A stretch of 61,712 nucleotides of DNA from Amycolatopsis anabasis. Lineage in GTDB: Bacteria > Actinomycetota > Actinomycetes > Mycobacteriales > Pseudonocardiaceae. The notes beneath the pieces are model-generated. The model did not search any database, had not been told where the DNA came from, and saw only the letters and a program-made list of their open reading frames with translations. Every line of letters starts with the position of its first letter. Position 1 is the stretch's first letter. Of the stretch, positions 41,281 to 49,266 are shown piece after piece. Made by a program: the position numbers and the translations under genes. Location: positions 6,606 to 68,317 of the forward strand of contig NZ_VTHK01000050.1 of NCBI RefSeq assembly GCF_009765355.1, in the 5' to 3' direction.

Positions 41281-41312
41281 GGGCAAGGCCGGGACGGCTC
41301 CCGGCCTTGCCC
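41281..41312. terminator. 13-bp perfect-stem terminator between convergent genes
   Basis: GGGCAAGGCCGGG (41281-41293) pairs with CCCGGCCTTGCCC (41300-41312) around a 6-nt loop, followed by CTTGT. It lies 14 bp after the DUF2795 stop and 8 bp before the stop of the facing gene. Confidence 0.9.
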
Positions 41313-41320
41313 TTGTGCGC

Positions 41321-41722
41321 TCAGCGTTCCCGCGCGCGGGCGGTTTCCCGGTCGTTCGCCCGCTGGATCGCGCCGACCAGTTCCTCCTTGTTCATCGACG
41401 ACCGCCCGCTGATGTGCAGGCGTTTGGCCTGTTCGTAGAGGTGCTCCTTGCTCGCCCGCGCGTCGACGCCGCCGGCGGTCGGCGCCTCCGGCTGACCCGC
41501 ACCCCGTTCCGCCTGCCGGTCCGAGGGGCCGCGGCCGTCCTTCGGCTCCCAGTGGTCGCCGACCTTTTCGAAGGAGTGCTTGAGCGCCGAGTACGCGGTC
41601 TGATGCGCACGGCGCCCCTCCCCGTAGGTCTCCACGGCCGAATCGTGTGCTTCCACCCAGGTGCGTTGCGCCTTCTCCGGCGACCGGCGCAACGTACTCG
41701 GCAGGACTTCCCATCCAGGCAC
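41321..41722 (-). CDS. ChaB-like protein with C-terminal Rho_N/SAP-like domain
   Basis: 133 residues; GTG at 41722 with GGGAGG upstream. The N-terminal ~65 residues (VLPSTLRRSPEKAQRTWVEA, later AYSALKHSFEKVGDHW) match the ChaB fold. A polar linker is followed by EHLYEQAKRLHISGRSSMNK and EELVGAIQR, the Rho N-terminal helical motif that binds nucleic acid in other proteins. A two-domain pairing common in actinobacteria; role unknown. Confidence 0.82.
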   Translation of the reverse strand: MPGWEVLPSTLRRSPEKAQRTWVEAHDSAVETYGEGRRAHQTAYSALKHSFEKVGDHWEPKDGRGPSDRQAERGAGQPEAPTAGGVDARASKEHLYEQAKRLHISGRSSMNKEELVGAIQRANDRETARARER

Positions 41723-41861
41723 GGAAATCGCCTCCCAACTCACTGCTGTCCACCCTGGGCTACCCGCGCCCCCGCGGGGTCTACACCCGTGACCGGATCC
41801 GTCCGGCGCCCGGCGCGATGGTGCCTTCTGGCGGCGCCGCGAGCCGGGCAGACTCCCCGGT

Positions 41862-42446
41862 ATGAACAAAGCGCTTCTCGTGGTCGACGTCCAGGAAAGC
41901 TTCCGGCAGCGACCCTCCTGGCAGGTGATCTCCAATCCCGGCATCGTCGATTCGGTCAACCGGCTGGCCGAGGCCGCGCGGGCCGACGGCGACCTGGTGG
42001 TCTGGGTGCTGCACAGCGAACCGGGGACGGACACGGCGTTCGATCCGGCGCTCGGTTTCGTCCGGCCGATCGACGGGCTGCGACTGCGCGAAGGCGAGCC
42101 GGTAGTCACCAAGACCGCGCACAATGCTTTCACCACAACGAATCTGCAGCAACTGCTCACCCGGCGGGGCATTCGCGAACTCGCCGTCTGCGGGATCCGG
42201 ACCGAACAGTGCTGCGAGACGACCACCCGGGTCGCCTCCGACCTCGGCTTCGACGTCACCTTCGTGACCGACGCGACGGCGACCACGCCGATCCCGCACT
42301 GGGACGCACCCGCCGACCAGTCCCTCGACGACCTGCTCGCCGATCCGCGCACCCTGCACCCGGCGGACATCGTCGCCCGGACCGAGTACGCGCTGGCCGG
42401 GCGGTTCGCCACGATCCGCACGGTCGGTATGCTGACCGGATCGTGA
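41862..42446 (+). CDS. Isochorismatase/nicotinamidase-family cysteine hydrolase
   Basis: 194 residues. Catalytic triad candidates: Asp in LLVVDVQESF (~9), Lys in VVTKTAHNAF (~84) and Cys in GIRTEQCCETT (~115). It lacks the extra residues typical of PncA metal binding beyond the first Asp. Amidase or hydrolase with unknown substrate. GTGA overlap with the GlxA-like regulator suggests the two are used together. Confidence 0.88.
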   Translation: MNKALLVVDVQESFRQRPSWQVISNPGIVDSVNRLAEAARADGDLVVWVLHSEPGTDTAFDPALGFVRPIDGLRLREGEPVVTKTAHNAFTTTNLQQLLTRRGIRELAVCGIRTEQCCETTTRVASDLGFDVTFVTDATATTPIPHWDAPADQSLDDLLADPRTLHPADIVARTEYALAGRFATIRTVGMLTGS

Positions 42447-43378
42447 CCCGTGTCGTCTTCCTGCTCGCGCCCCGGCTCCACCTGCTGGACCTGGCCGGGC
42501 CCGCCCAGGTGTTCTCCACGGCCGCCGATTTCGGCCACGGCTACGAGCTGACCTACGTCGCGGACGAACCGGAGGTGCCGACCGCGCAGGGCGTGCCCGT
42601 GCGGGCCGAGGTGACCTGGCCGGAACTGACGCCCGGGGACCTCGTCCTGGTCCCCGGCTGGCGGACCCGGGGCCTCGCCGAACCGCCGCGGATCAGCGCG
42701 GCGAGCCTGACCCGGCTGCGCGAGCACCACGCCGCCGGGGGCATGGTGGCCAGCGTGTGCGCGGGCGCCGACGCCCTCGGCCGCGCCGGGCTGCTCGACG
42801 GCCGCCGGTGCACCACGCACCACGACGTGCAGGACGAGCTGGCCCGGCGCTACCCGAGGGCGACCGTGGTGCGGGACGTGCTCTACGTCGTCGACGGGCG
42901 GGTCGTCACCTCGGCGGGCATCGCCAGCGGCATCGACCTCGCGCTGCACCTGATCGCGACGCGGCACGGCCCGGGGGCCGCGGCGCGGATCGCGCGGGCG
43001 ATGGTCGTGTACGCGCGGCGCAACGGGGACGAGCAGCAGGCCAGCGCGATGCTGCGGCACCGCGCGCACCTGTCCGACGCGGTGCACCGGGTGCAGGACC
43101 TGATCGACGCCCGCTTCGCCGAACGGCTGCGGCTGGCCGATCTCGCCGCGGCCTCCGGATGCAGCGAGCGCACGGTGACCCGGCTGTTCACCGCGGCGAC
43201 CGGCCTGACCCCGTTGCGGTACCAGCACCAGCTCCGCCTGGAACGCGCGGAACACCTGATCGGCCAGGGCACCACCGTCGAATCCGCCGCCCGGGCCGTC
43301 GGCTTCGAAGACGCCCGCATGCTCCGCCGCCTCCGCTCCCGATCCGGGGTCACTTCGCTCGGGGAGAACCGGGGCTAG
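42443..43378 (+). CDS. GlxA-like regulator: DJ-1/PfpI domain plus AraC DNA-binding domain
   Basis: 311 residues. The N-terminal ~185 residues form a glutamine-amidotransferase-like domain with the nucleophile-elbow Cys in ASVCAGADALG. The C-terminal ~100 hold an AraC domain (RLADLAAASGCSERTVTRLF and a second helix-turn-helix ending SAARAVGFEDARML). It usually regulates a neighbouring catabolic gene, here perhaps the hydrolase translated just before it. The stop overlaps the convergent flavoprotein stop by four bases. Confidence 0.88.
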   Translation: MTRVVFLLAPRLHLLDLAGPAQVFSTAADFGHGYELTYVADEPEVPTAQGVPVRAEVTWPELTPGDLVLVPGWRTRGLAEPPRISAASLTRLREHHAAGGMVASVCAGADALGRAGLLDGRRCTTHHDVQDELARRYPRATVVRDVLYVVDGRVVTSAGIASGIDLALHLIATRHGPGAAARIARAMVVYARRNGDEQQASAMLRHRAHLSDAVHRVQDLIDARFAERLRLADLAAASGCSERTVTRLFTAATGLTPLRYQHQLRLERAEHLIGQGTTVESAARAVGFEDARMLRRLRSRSGVTSLGENRG

Positions 43379-44601
43379 ACGGCGGCGAGGTAGGTGGCGG
43401 CCTTCTCCGGGTCGAGGAACCAGTGCTGGAAGTCGCTGGGATCCTCGAAACCGTTGGCGAACCGGGACGCCACGGCCGGTTTGCTCCCCGCCGCGCCGAT
43501 GATCTCCAGCACGTGCGGGGGCGGCGGCTGCAGCATCGCGTTGGTCCAGGTGGTGACGTGCTGGGCGTATTCCCAGTACTTGTCGAACGCCGCCTGCATC
43601 CAGTTCCGGTCGAACGGCCGGTCCCCGTGCGCCAGGATCGAGTCCAAATAGGACGCCGCGCATTTGCTGGCGTTGTTGGAACCCTGGCCGGTGATCGGGT
43701 CGTTGGCGACCACGACGTCCGCCATCCCGAGCACGAAGTGCCCGGACGGGAGTTCGCCGACCGGGTGGCGCACCACCGGCGTGTAGCCGCCCGCGAGCGT
43801 GGCCCGCGCGTCGGTCAGTTCGACCTCGCGGCAGCGTTCGAACTCCCACGGCAGGTACTGGCGGATCAGGTCCAGGATGCGCTGGAGGTGCTCGTCCGGA
43901 CCGGGCCGGTCGTCGAAGCAGTCGAGCGGCCCGCCCGGAATCCCTTCGAAGAAGAGGATGTCGCAGTTCCCGGACAGCGTGTACGCCGGAATGATGAACA
44001 GCTCGCCGACGCCCGGGATGATGTTGAACCGCACCGCCGAGTAGTCGGGGTGCTCGGGGCGCGGCGCGAGCCCGTGCACGTAAGCCAGCGACAGCGCCCG
44101 TTGTGGCTGGGTATAAGGGGAAAGTTCCGGATTGCGGTCGAACAGCCCGACGAGTTCGCCCTTGCCCGCGGCGATCACGACCAGGTCGTACAGGGCGGCG
44201 AGGGAGTTCAGGTCCGAGGTGGTGACGCCGTGGAAGATCAGCTTGCCGCCGCGGTCCTCGAACAGTTCCAGCCAGCCGGCCATCTTCACCCGCTGGTCGA
44301 CCGACTGCGCGTACCGGTCCAGTTTGGCCACCCAGTCCAGCGCCCGGCTGCTGTCCGGGGCGGCGATGGACACGCCCAGGCCCTCGACCCGCACGCACTC
44401 GGTTTCCCAGAGGTTGAGCTTGTGATCGCGTTCGTGCTGCAAGGCCATGTTGAACATGCACTGGGTCGACATGACCCGGCCGCCGCGGATCTCGTCGGGG
44501 GTGCGCGCGGACATCACGGTGACGTCGAAGTCGTGGTCCTGCAGGCTCAACGCGAGCTGCAGACCCGACTGACCGGCACCGACGATCAGGACCTTACGCA
44601 T
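43375..44601 (-). CDS. StyA-like FAD-dependent styrene/indole monooxygenase
   Basis: 408 residues, against ~415 for StyA. ATG at 44601 with GGGAGG upstream. The N-terminus KVLIVGAGQSGLQLALSLQD is the FAD Rossmann motif. Matching family stretches include GGRVMSTQCMFNMAL, FNIIPGVGELFIIPA, GNCDILFFEGIPGGPLDCFD and GQGSNNASKCAASY. Such enzymes use FADH2 from a separate reductase to epoxidise vinyl-arenes or indoles. No StyB-like reductase is in view. It lies 39 bp after the conservon GTPase on the same strand. Confidence 0.85.
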   Translation of the reverse strand: MRKVLIVGAGQSGLQLALSLQDHDFDVTVMSARTPDEIRGGRVMSTQCMFNMALQHERDHKLNLWETECVRVEGLGVSIAAPDSSRALDWVAKLDRYAQSVDQRVKMAGWLELFEDRGGKLIFHGVTTSDLNSLAALYDLVVIAAGKGELVGLFDRNPELSPYTQPQRALSLAYVHGLAPRPEHPDYSAVRFNIIPGVGELFIIPAYTLSGNCDILFFEGIPGGPLDCFDDRPGPDEHLQRILDLIRQYLPWEFERCREVELTDARATLAGGYTPVVRHPVGELPSGHFVLGMADVVVANDPITGQGSNNASKCAASYLDSILAHGDRPFDRNWMQAAFDKYWEYAQHVTTWTNAMLQPPPPHVLEIIGAAGSKPAVASRFANGFEDPSDFQHWFLDPEKAATYLAAV

Positions 44602-44640
44602 TATCGGCTGTCCTCCCACACTCTCGGCGACAACAACGGG

Positions 44641-45282
44641 TTACGCGGGGCTGTATGTCGATTCGGCTTGGGGCAGCGGGGATCCGCCGCCGGGGGAGGA
44701 GAGCCGGGCCAGCGAGAGCGTGTGCCGCACCAGGGCCTGCAACGCCTCGGTGACCGAGGCGCGGTCCCGCGCGTCACACGTGATCAGCGGAACGTCCGGG
44801 CCGAGGGCGAGCGCGTCGCGCACCTCGTCGACCTCGTGCGTGAGTTCGCCGTCGAACCGGTTGATGGCGACGACGAACGGCAGGTCGGAGTCGTTCTCGA
44901 AGTAGTTGATGGCCGCGAACGACTGGTCCAGCCGCCGCGTGTCCACCAGCACGATCGCGCCCAGCGCACCGCGCGAGATGTCGTCCCACAGGAACCAGAA
45001 CCGCGGCTGCCCGGGCGTGCCGAACAGGTACAGCAGCAGGTCCGAGTGCAGCGAGATCCGGCCGAAGTCCATCGCGACCGTGGTGGTGGACTTGCCGCCG
45101 TCCGGGGAGAGGTCGTCGACGCCCTGGCCCGCCTCGGTCATCCACGCCTCGGTGTTCAGCGGCGGCACCTCGGAGACCGAACCGACGAGAGTGGTCTTGC
45201 CGACCCCGAACCCACCCGCGATGACGATCTTCGCGGAGATCGTCGCCAGATCCTCGTCAGACGGGGAGGCGCTTGAGTCCAT
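44641..45282 (-). CDS. Conservon GTP/ATP-binding protein (CvnD type)
   Basis: 213 residues. Small GTPase-like: GGFGVGKTTLVGSVSE (P-loop, ~23-38), TTTVAMDFGRI (switch region), LFGTPGQPRFWFLW (G3-like DxxG replaced by GTPGQ), VAINRFDG (NKxD equivalent). CvnD proteins form membrane-associated complexes with the kinase, Roadblock and DUF742 partners. The start overlaps the end of the DUF742 gene by 26 bp. Confidence 0.92.
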   Translation of the reverse strand: MDSSASPSDEDLATISAKIVIAGGFGVGKTTLVGSVSEVPPLNTEAWMTEAGQGVDDLSPDGGKSTTTVAMDFGRISLHSDLLLYLFGTPGQPRFWFLWDDISRGALGAIVLVDTRRLDQSFAAINYFENDSDLPFVVAINRFDGELTHEVDEVRDALALGPDVPLITCDARDRASVTEALQALVRHTLSLARLSSPGGGSPLPQAESTYSPA

Positions 45283-45646
45283 CGAGGATCCTCTCGAGCA
45301 CGTTGGTGTCGTGGTGGAAGGTGTGCGCGGTGGGGTGGATGTAGATCGCCCCTTGCGAAGCCAGATCGCTGATCAGCACGCGGACCACGCCGAGCGGCAT
45401 GGTGAGCCCGGAGGACAGCTCCGCGATCGAGATCTTGGTGCGGGCCCGCTCGTAGAGCGCCCGCGACTCCGGCATCAGGCTGTCGGCCAGCGCCGGGTCG
45501 TAGCGGGGCACCGAGATGAGCGTTTCCACCAGGAGGTGGTGTCTGGTCCTGGTGCGGCCACCGGTGAGCGCGTACGGGCGGACACGCCTGCTCCGCATCT
45601 TCTTCACCGGCGGGTCGGTTACGTCGTCACTGGACACCGTGGTCAC
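45257..45646 (-). CDS. Conservon DUF742 protein (CvnC type)
   Basis: 129 residues from the GTG at 45646 with CAGGAG upstream; an upstream GTG at 45691 is less likely. RRVRPYALTGGRTRTRHHL is the family hallmark, followed by a winged-helix-like C-terminal part (LGVVRVLISDLASQGAIYIH). Overlaps the GTPase gene. Separated from the Roadblock gene by 184 bp that contain a 14-bp palindrome. Confidence 0.92.
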   Translation of the reverse strand: MTTVSSDDVTDPPVKKMRSRRVRPYALTGGRTRTRHHLLVETLISVPRYDPALADSLMPESRALYERARTKISIAELSSGLTMPLGVVRVLISDLASQGAIYIHPTAHTFHHDTNVLERILDGLKRLPV

Positions 45647-45686
45647 TCCAACTCCTGGCCGGGCCTGTGCTTGTTGAAAACGCGCA

Positions 45687-45700
45687 GACACGATCGTGTC
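45687..45700. promoter_or_regulatory. 14-bp perfect palindrome upstream of the DUF742 gene
   Basis: GACACGATCGTGTC, 41 bp upstream of the chosen start, in the only sizeable gap inside the conservon. It could be an operator for an internal promoter. No known site name can be given. Confidence 0.4.
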
Positions 45701-45830
45701 GCCGGGGCTCGGACTTGGTCATCAGGCCCACCTTCCGCTGCCCGACGGCCCGCCGCCACGCTCGCGGGCTTCGCCGACGCGCGTTCCTGGACTCACCACC
45801 GCAGGCCCCTCCCGTTCGCAGCCACTTCTG

Positions 45831-46274
45831 TCAGGCCTGCGGCCTGCGGGCGGTCAGCACGCGGCGGAGATCGGCGCGCATCTCGGGGGTGAGTACGTGG
45901 CCGGCGTTGGTGACGAACTGCGTCATCTCGTACGCGACGACCTTCATGTCGCATTCCGGGCCGGTCAGCACGGCAAGCCCGGCGCCGACCCCGATGCCCA
46001 TGAACAGGAAGTACCCGCGGGTGAGCCGGATGATGATCTGCTCACAGTTTCCCTTGTCGAACAGGGTCGCGCTGTTGCCGGCGAGGCTGAGCAGGCCGCT
46101 GGAGATCGCCGCGAGCTGCTCGGCCGCCTCCCCGCTCACCCCTTCGGACGCGGTGAGCGGGAATCCGTCGGACGACATGATCAGGGCGTGGCTGACGCCG
46201 TGCACCTTCCGGACGAAGTCGTTGATCAACCACGTGAAGTCGTCTTTGTCTGCGCTTTTCTCGGCGGCCGTCAC
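45831..46274 (-). CDS. Conservon Roadblock/LC7 protein (CvnB type)
   Basis: 147 residues; GTG at 46274 overlaps the kinase stop. Roadblock fold: FTWLINDFVRKVHGVSHALI, MSSDGFPLTASEGVSG, then GYFLFMGIGVGAGLAVLTG. In actinomycetes these bind the CvnD GTPase and modulate its cycle. Followed by a 184-bp gap before the DUF742 gene. Confidence 0.93.
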   Translation of the reverse strand: MTAAEKSADKDDFTWLINDFVRKVHGVSHALIMSSDGFPLTASEGVSGEAAEQLAAISSGLLSLAGNSATLFDKGNCEQIIIRLTRGYFLFMGIGVGAGLAVLTGPECDMKVVAYEMTQFVTNAGHVLTPEMRADLRRVLTARRPQA

Positions 46275-47533
46275 TGCTCGGTTTCCTTGGCTGGTTTCGT
46301 GTCGGTGCTGGTGTTTTCTCCCCGGGCGGCCCGTTCGCCGTCGGCGAAGGCGCCCAGGTCGGCGATCAGCTGGTCGTGACCGGCCTGGACGTCGGTTTCG
46401 GGCGCCGGGTCCGGCGCCGCGGAGCCCTCGGCCTGATCGGCGGAGCCCTTGATGCTGCGGGAAACCCGGCGCGGCAGCCCGCCCCGGGTGACGCCGTCCG
46501 TCGTCGGGGTGGGGGACGGTTTGCGACGCGCCAGCGGCGGCGCGCTGTGCGTGGCCGCCTCGCTCCGCCGCGGCAGGGCGGCCAGCGAGTTGCGGGACGG
46601 CCGTGCGGCGGCCACCGGCTGCGGTTCCGGTGCGGGCCGGGTGCTGCCGTTGGTTTGCGGGAAGACCACGGTCTGGGTGCCCGACCAGCTCGCTTCCGGG
46701 AGTTCGCAGACCAGCTCGGCCGGGAGCAGCACGGTCGCGGTGGTGCCGTGCGGCATCCGGCGTTCCAGCCGGGCCCGCATGCCGTGCCGCCCGGCGAGGC
46801 GGCGGACCACCGCGAGTCCCATGTGCTGCACGGAATCGTGGTCGAGCACCGGCGCGGCGTCCAGGCGGGCGTTGAGGTCGGCCAGCCGTTCGCCCGGCAG
46901 CCCGATGCCCTCGTCCTCGATGCGCACCAGCACGCTGCCCTGCTCGGTCAGGTGCGCGCTCACCCGCACCGCCGAGTTCGGCGGCGACTGGCCGGTGGCG
47001 TTGTCGAGTAGTTCGGCCAGCAGCCGGCTGAGGTCCTCGGCGGCGAATCCGACCACGCCCAGGGAAACCACGCGACCGATGGTGACCCGGGCGTAGTGGT
47101 CGATCGAGGACATCGCGGCGCGGACCACGTCGACCAGGGACGCCGTGTCCGACGCGGTGTCGCTGGCGTCGCGACCGGCGAGGACCCGCAGGTTCTCCGC
47201 GTTGCGCCGGAGCCGGGTGGCGAGGTGGTCGAGGCGGTACAGCTCGGCGAGCCGATCCTGGTCCTCCTCCTTCGCCTCCATCTCCTCCAGCTGGGCGAGC
47301 AGCGAGTCGACCAGGTTGAGGTCCCGCAGCGCGACGCTGGAACAGATGGCGATCAGCGCGTCCTCGGAGGTCATTTCCACTGGTCGCGGCGGTTCGAGGG
47401 CGCGCGGCGGGGTGGGCGCCGGTCGCGGGGCGGGGTCCGGGCGCTGGGTGCCGAGGAACTGCGCAGCCGCGGTGCGGGAACGACCGAACAGGCTTCGTGA
47501 ACGATCAAGCAGCTCCCGTGCCCGCGTCGCCAT
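46271..47533 (-). CDS. Conservon sensor-kinase-like ATPase (CvnA type), apparently soluble
   Basis: 420 residues from the ATG at 47533. A helical region (LYRLDHLATRLRRNAENLRV) precedes a HATPase_c domain with LLAELLDNAT (N box), IEDEGIGLPG (G1) and MGLAVVRRLAGRHG (G2). The C-terminal ~150 residues are Pro/Ala/Arg-rich and disordered. I see no transmembrane helix or nitrate-sensing extracellular domain, which many CvnA proteins have, so this one appears to be a short cytoplasmic form. There is no response regulator nearby. Confidence 0.88.
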   Translation of the reverse strand: MATRARELLDRSRSLFGRSRTAAAQFLGTQRPDPAPRPAPTPPRALEPPRPVEMTSEDALIAICSSVALRDLNLVDSLLAQLEEMEAKEEDQDRLAELYRLDHLATRLRRNAENLRVLAGRDASDTASDTASLVDVVRAAMSSIDHYARVTIGRVVSLGVVGFAAEDLSRLLAELLDNATGQSPPNSAVRVSAHLTEQGSVLVRIEDEGIGLPGERLADLNARLDAAPVLDHDSVQHMGLAVVRRLAGRHGMRARLERRMPHGTTATVLLPAELVCELPEASWSGTQTVVFPQTNGSTRPAPEPQPVAAARPSRNSLAALPRRSEAATHSAPPLARRKPSPTPTTDGVTRGGLPRRVSRSIKGSADQAEGSAAPDPAPETDVQAGHDQLIADLGAFADGERAARGENTSTDTKPAKETEQ

Positions 47534-47707
47534 GTCGTCAACCACTCCTCGTCGCGTACGGGTCCAGTTGGCCGACACAACGATCGGCGACAACGACAGC
47601 CATGCAATCAGACGTCGCCCGGGATGTCCACAACTAGTTCCGACGCGGTCGCTGGCCGTCACCTCGACTGCGCGTGTAGTGTCTGAACTTGATCTTCCCT
47701 TGATTGT

Positions 47708-49237
47708 CTACAAAGGACTATCGGGGTTGATCAGGTCGGGCGCGGTCCAGCCGTCCAGGTCGTATTCGGCCAGGCACTGCTCGGCGAAGCCGGTCATCGC
47801 GGCCGCGGCGCCGGACTGCTGCGCGGTGAAGAACAGGTCGGCCCGCACGCCCTCGTGGTTGCCGGAGTAGTTGCGCTCGTAGAGCTCGTGGCGGCCGCCG
47901 AACTCGCTGCCGATCGAGTCCCAGATCAGCTTCATCAGCTTGACCCGCTCCACCGAGTCGTAGCCGTTCGAGCCGCGCACGTACCGGTCGAGGTAGGGCC
48001 GGATCTCCGGCGAGGCGAAGTCGGCCGCGCTGGAGGGCAGGTAGATCAGGCCGCTGCCCAGGTCCTGCAGGATGATCTCGCGCACCCGCGGGTAGCCGAT
48101 GGTCATGAACCAGCGGTAGGCCAGCCCGTAGTCCAGGTGCGGCAGCACCGCGCCGCCCTTCCACTCGTCGGGATGCGCGGCCATCGCGTCCGAGATCGCC
48201 CAGAACATGTTGCGCCAGGCGATGACCTCGCCGACCCGGGTCTGGATGCCCCGGAAGTCCTTGGTGCCGGTGGCGGCCACGCCCTTCATCAGCAGCCCGG
48301 CGAGGAAGTCGAGTTTGACCGCGAGCCGGGTCACGCCGTGGAAGGTGAAGCGGTGCAGGAAGCCCGAGCCGGGGAAGAACGTGCTCGCCTTCTCCGCGTC
48401 GCCGTAGATGAACACGTTCTCCCACGGGATCTTGACCCGGTCCAGGATGAAGATCGTGTCGTTCTCGTCGAACCGGGAGGACAGCGGGTAGTCGAACGGG
48501 CCGGTGGTGGCGTCCGCGACCGCGGCGTAGGAGTTGCGGCAGATCAGCTTCATCCCCGGCGCGCCCATCGGCACCGTGCAGACCAGCGCGAACTCCCGTT
48601 TCTTGATCGGCAGGCCGTAGTGCGCGAGGAAGTTGTAGTGCGTGATCGCCGAACCGGTGGCGACCACCTTCGCGCCGGACACGATCAGGCCGTCGTCCCG
48701 TTCCTCCTCGACGTGCAGGTAGACGTCCCGCACCTCGTCGGGATCCTTGTCGCGGTCCACCGGCGGGTTGATGATCGCGTGGTTCCAGTAGAGGACCCGC
48801 TCCTGCGATTCGGCGTACCAGCGGCGCGCGTTGTCCGCGAAGGGCTGGTAGAACTCGGAATTCGCGCCGAGGGTGCCGAGGAAGGCCGCCTTGTAGTCCG
48901 GGCTGCGGCCCAGCCAGCCGTAGGAGATCCGGGCCCAGGCGGCGATCGCGTCGCGGTCGGCGCGCAGATCGTCGGCACTGCGCGGGGTGCGGAAGAACGG
49001 ATGCGTGAAACCGCCGCTGCCGGTGTCGGTCGGCGCGGTCAGGACGTCCCGCTGGTCCGGATCGTGCAACGCGTCGTAGAGGCGGGCGGTCATCCGCGCC
49101 GAATTGCGGAACGCGGGGTGCGTGGTGACGTCGTCGACCTTGTCGCCGTAGAGGAAGACCTCGCGCCCGTCACGCAGGCTTTCCAGGTACTCGTCGCCGG
49201 TCAGGGGACGTGTGGTCTTCGCTTCCGCGCCGGTCAC
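47708..49237 (-). CDS. hpaB: 4-hydroxyphenylacetate 3-monooxygenase-family oxygenase (HpaB type)
   Basis: 509 residues, usual length for the family. GTG at 49237 with GAGGAG six bases upstream. Family stretches: TGDEYLESLRDGREVFLYGD, then HPAFRNSARMTARLYDALHD, the ISYGWLGRSPDYKAAFLGTL segment, SGAKVVATGS, and WRNMFWAISDAMA. These flavin-dependent enzymes hydroxylate phenols ortho to the hydroxyl using FADH2 from a separate HpaC-like reductase, which I do not see. Forms a unit with the PLP enzyme at 49267 (29-bp gap). The natural substrate could be any phenolic compound. Confidence 0.88.
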   Translation of the reverse strand: MTGAEAKTTRPLTGDEYLESLRDGREVFLYGDKVDDVTTHPAFRNSARMTARLYDALHDPDQRDVLTAPTDTGSGGFTHPFFRTPRSADDLRADRDAIAAWARISYGWLGRSPDYKAAFLGTLGANSEFYQPFADNARRWYAESQERVLYWNHAIINPPVDRDKDPDEVRDVYLHVEEERDDGLIVSGAKVVATGSAITHYNFLAHYGLPIKKREFALVCTVPMGAPGMKLICRNSYAAVADATTGPFDYPLSSRFDENDTIFILDRVKIPWENVFIYGDAEKASTFFPGSGFLHRFTFHGVTRLAVKLDFLAGLLMKGVAATGTKDFRGIQTRVGEVIAWRNMFWAISDAMAAHPDEWKGGAVLPHLDYGLAYRWFMTIGYPRVREIILQDLGSGLIYLPSSAADFASPEIRPYLDRYVRGSNGYDSVERVKLMKLIWDSIGSEFGGRHELYERNYSGNHEGVRADLFFTAQQSGAAAAMTGFAEQCLAEYDLDGWTAPDLINPDSPL

Positions 49238-49266
49238 CTTGTGCTCCTCTCCCAGGGGGTCACCCC

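Noticed and set aside
47708..49237. HpaB-type hydroxylase as a tailoring enzyme of the NRPS product
   Set aside because: It is 27 kb away, in its own operon with a dedicated GntR, and unrelated loci lie between.
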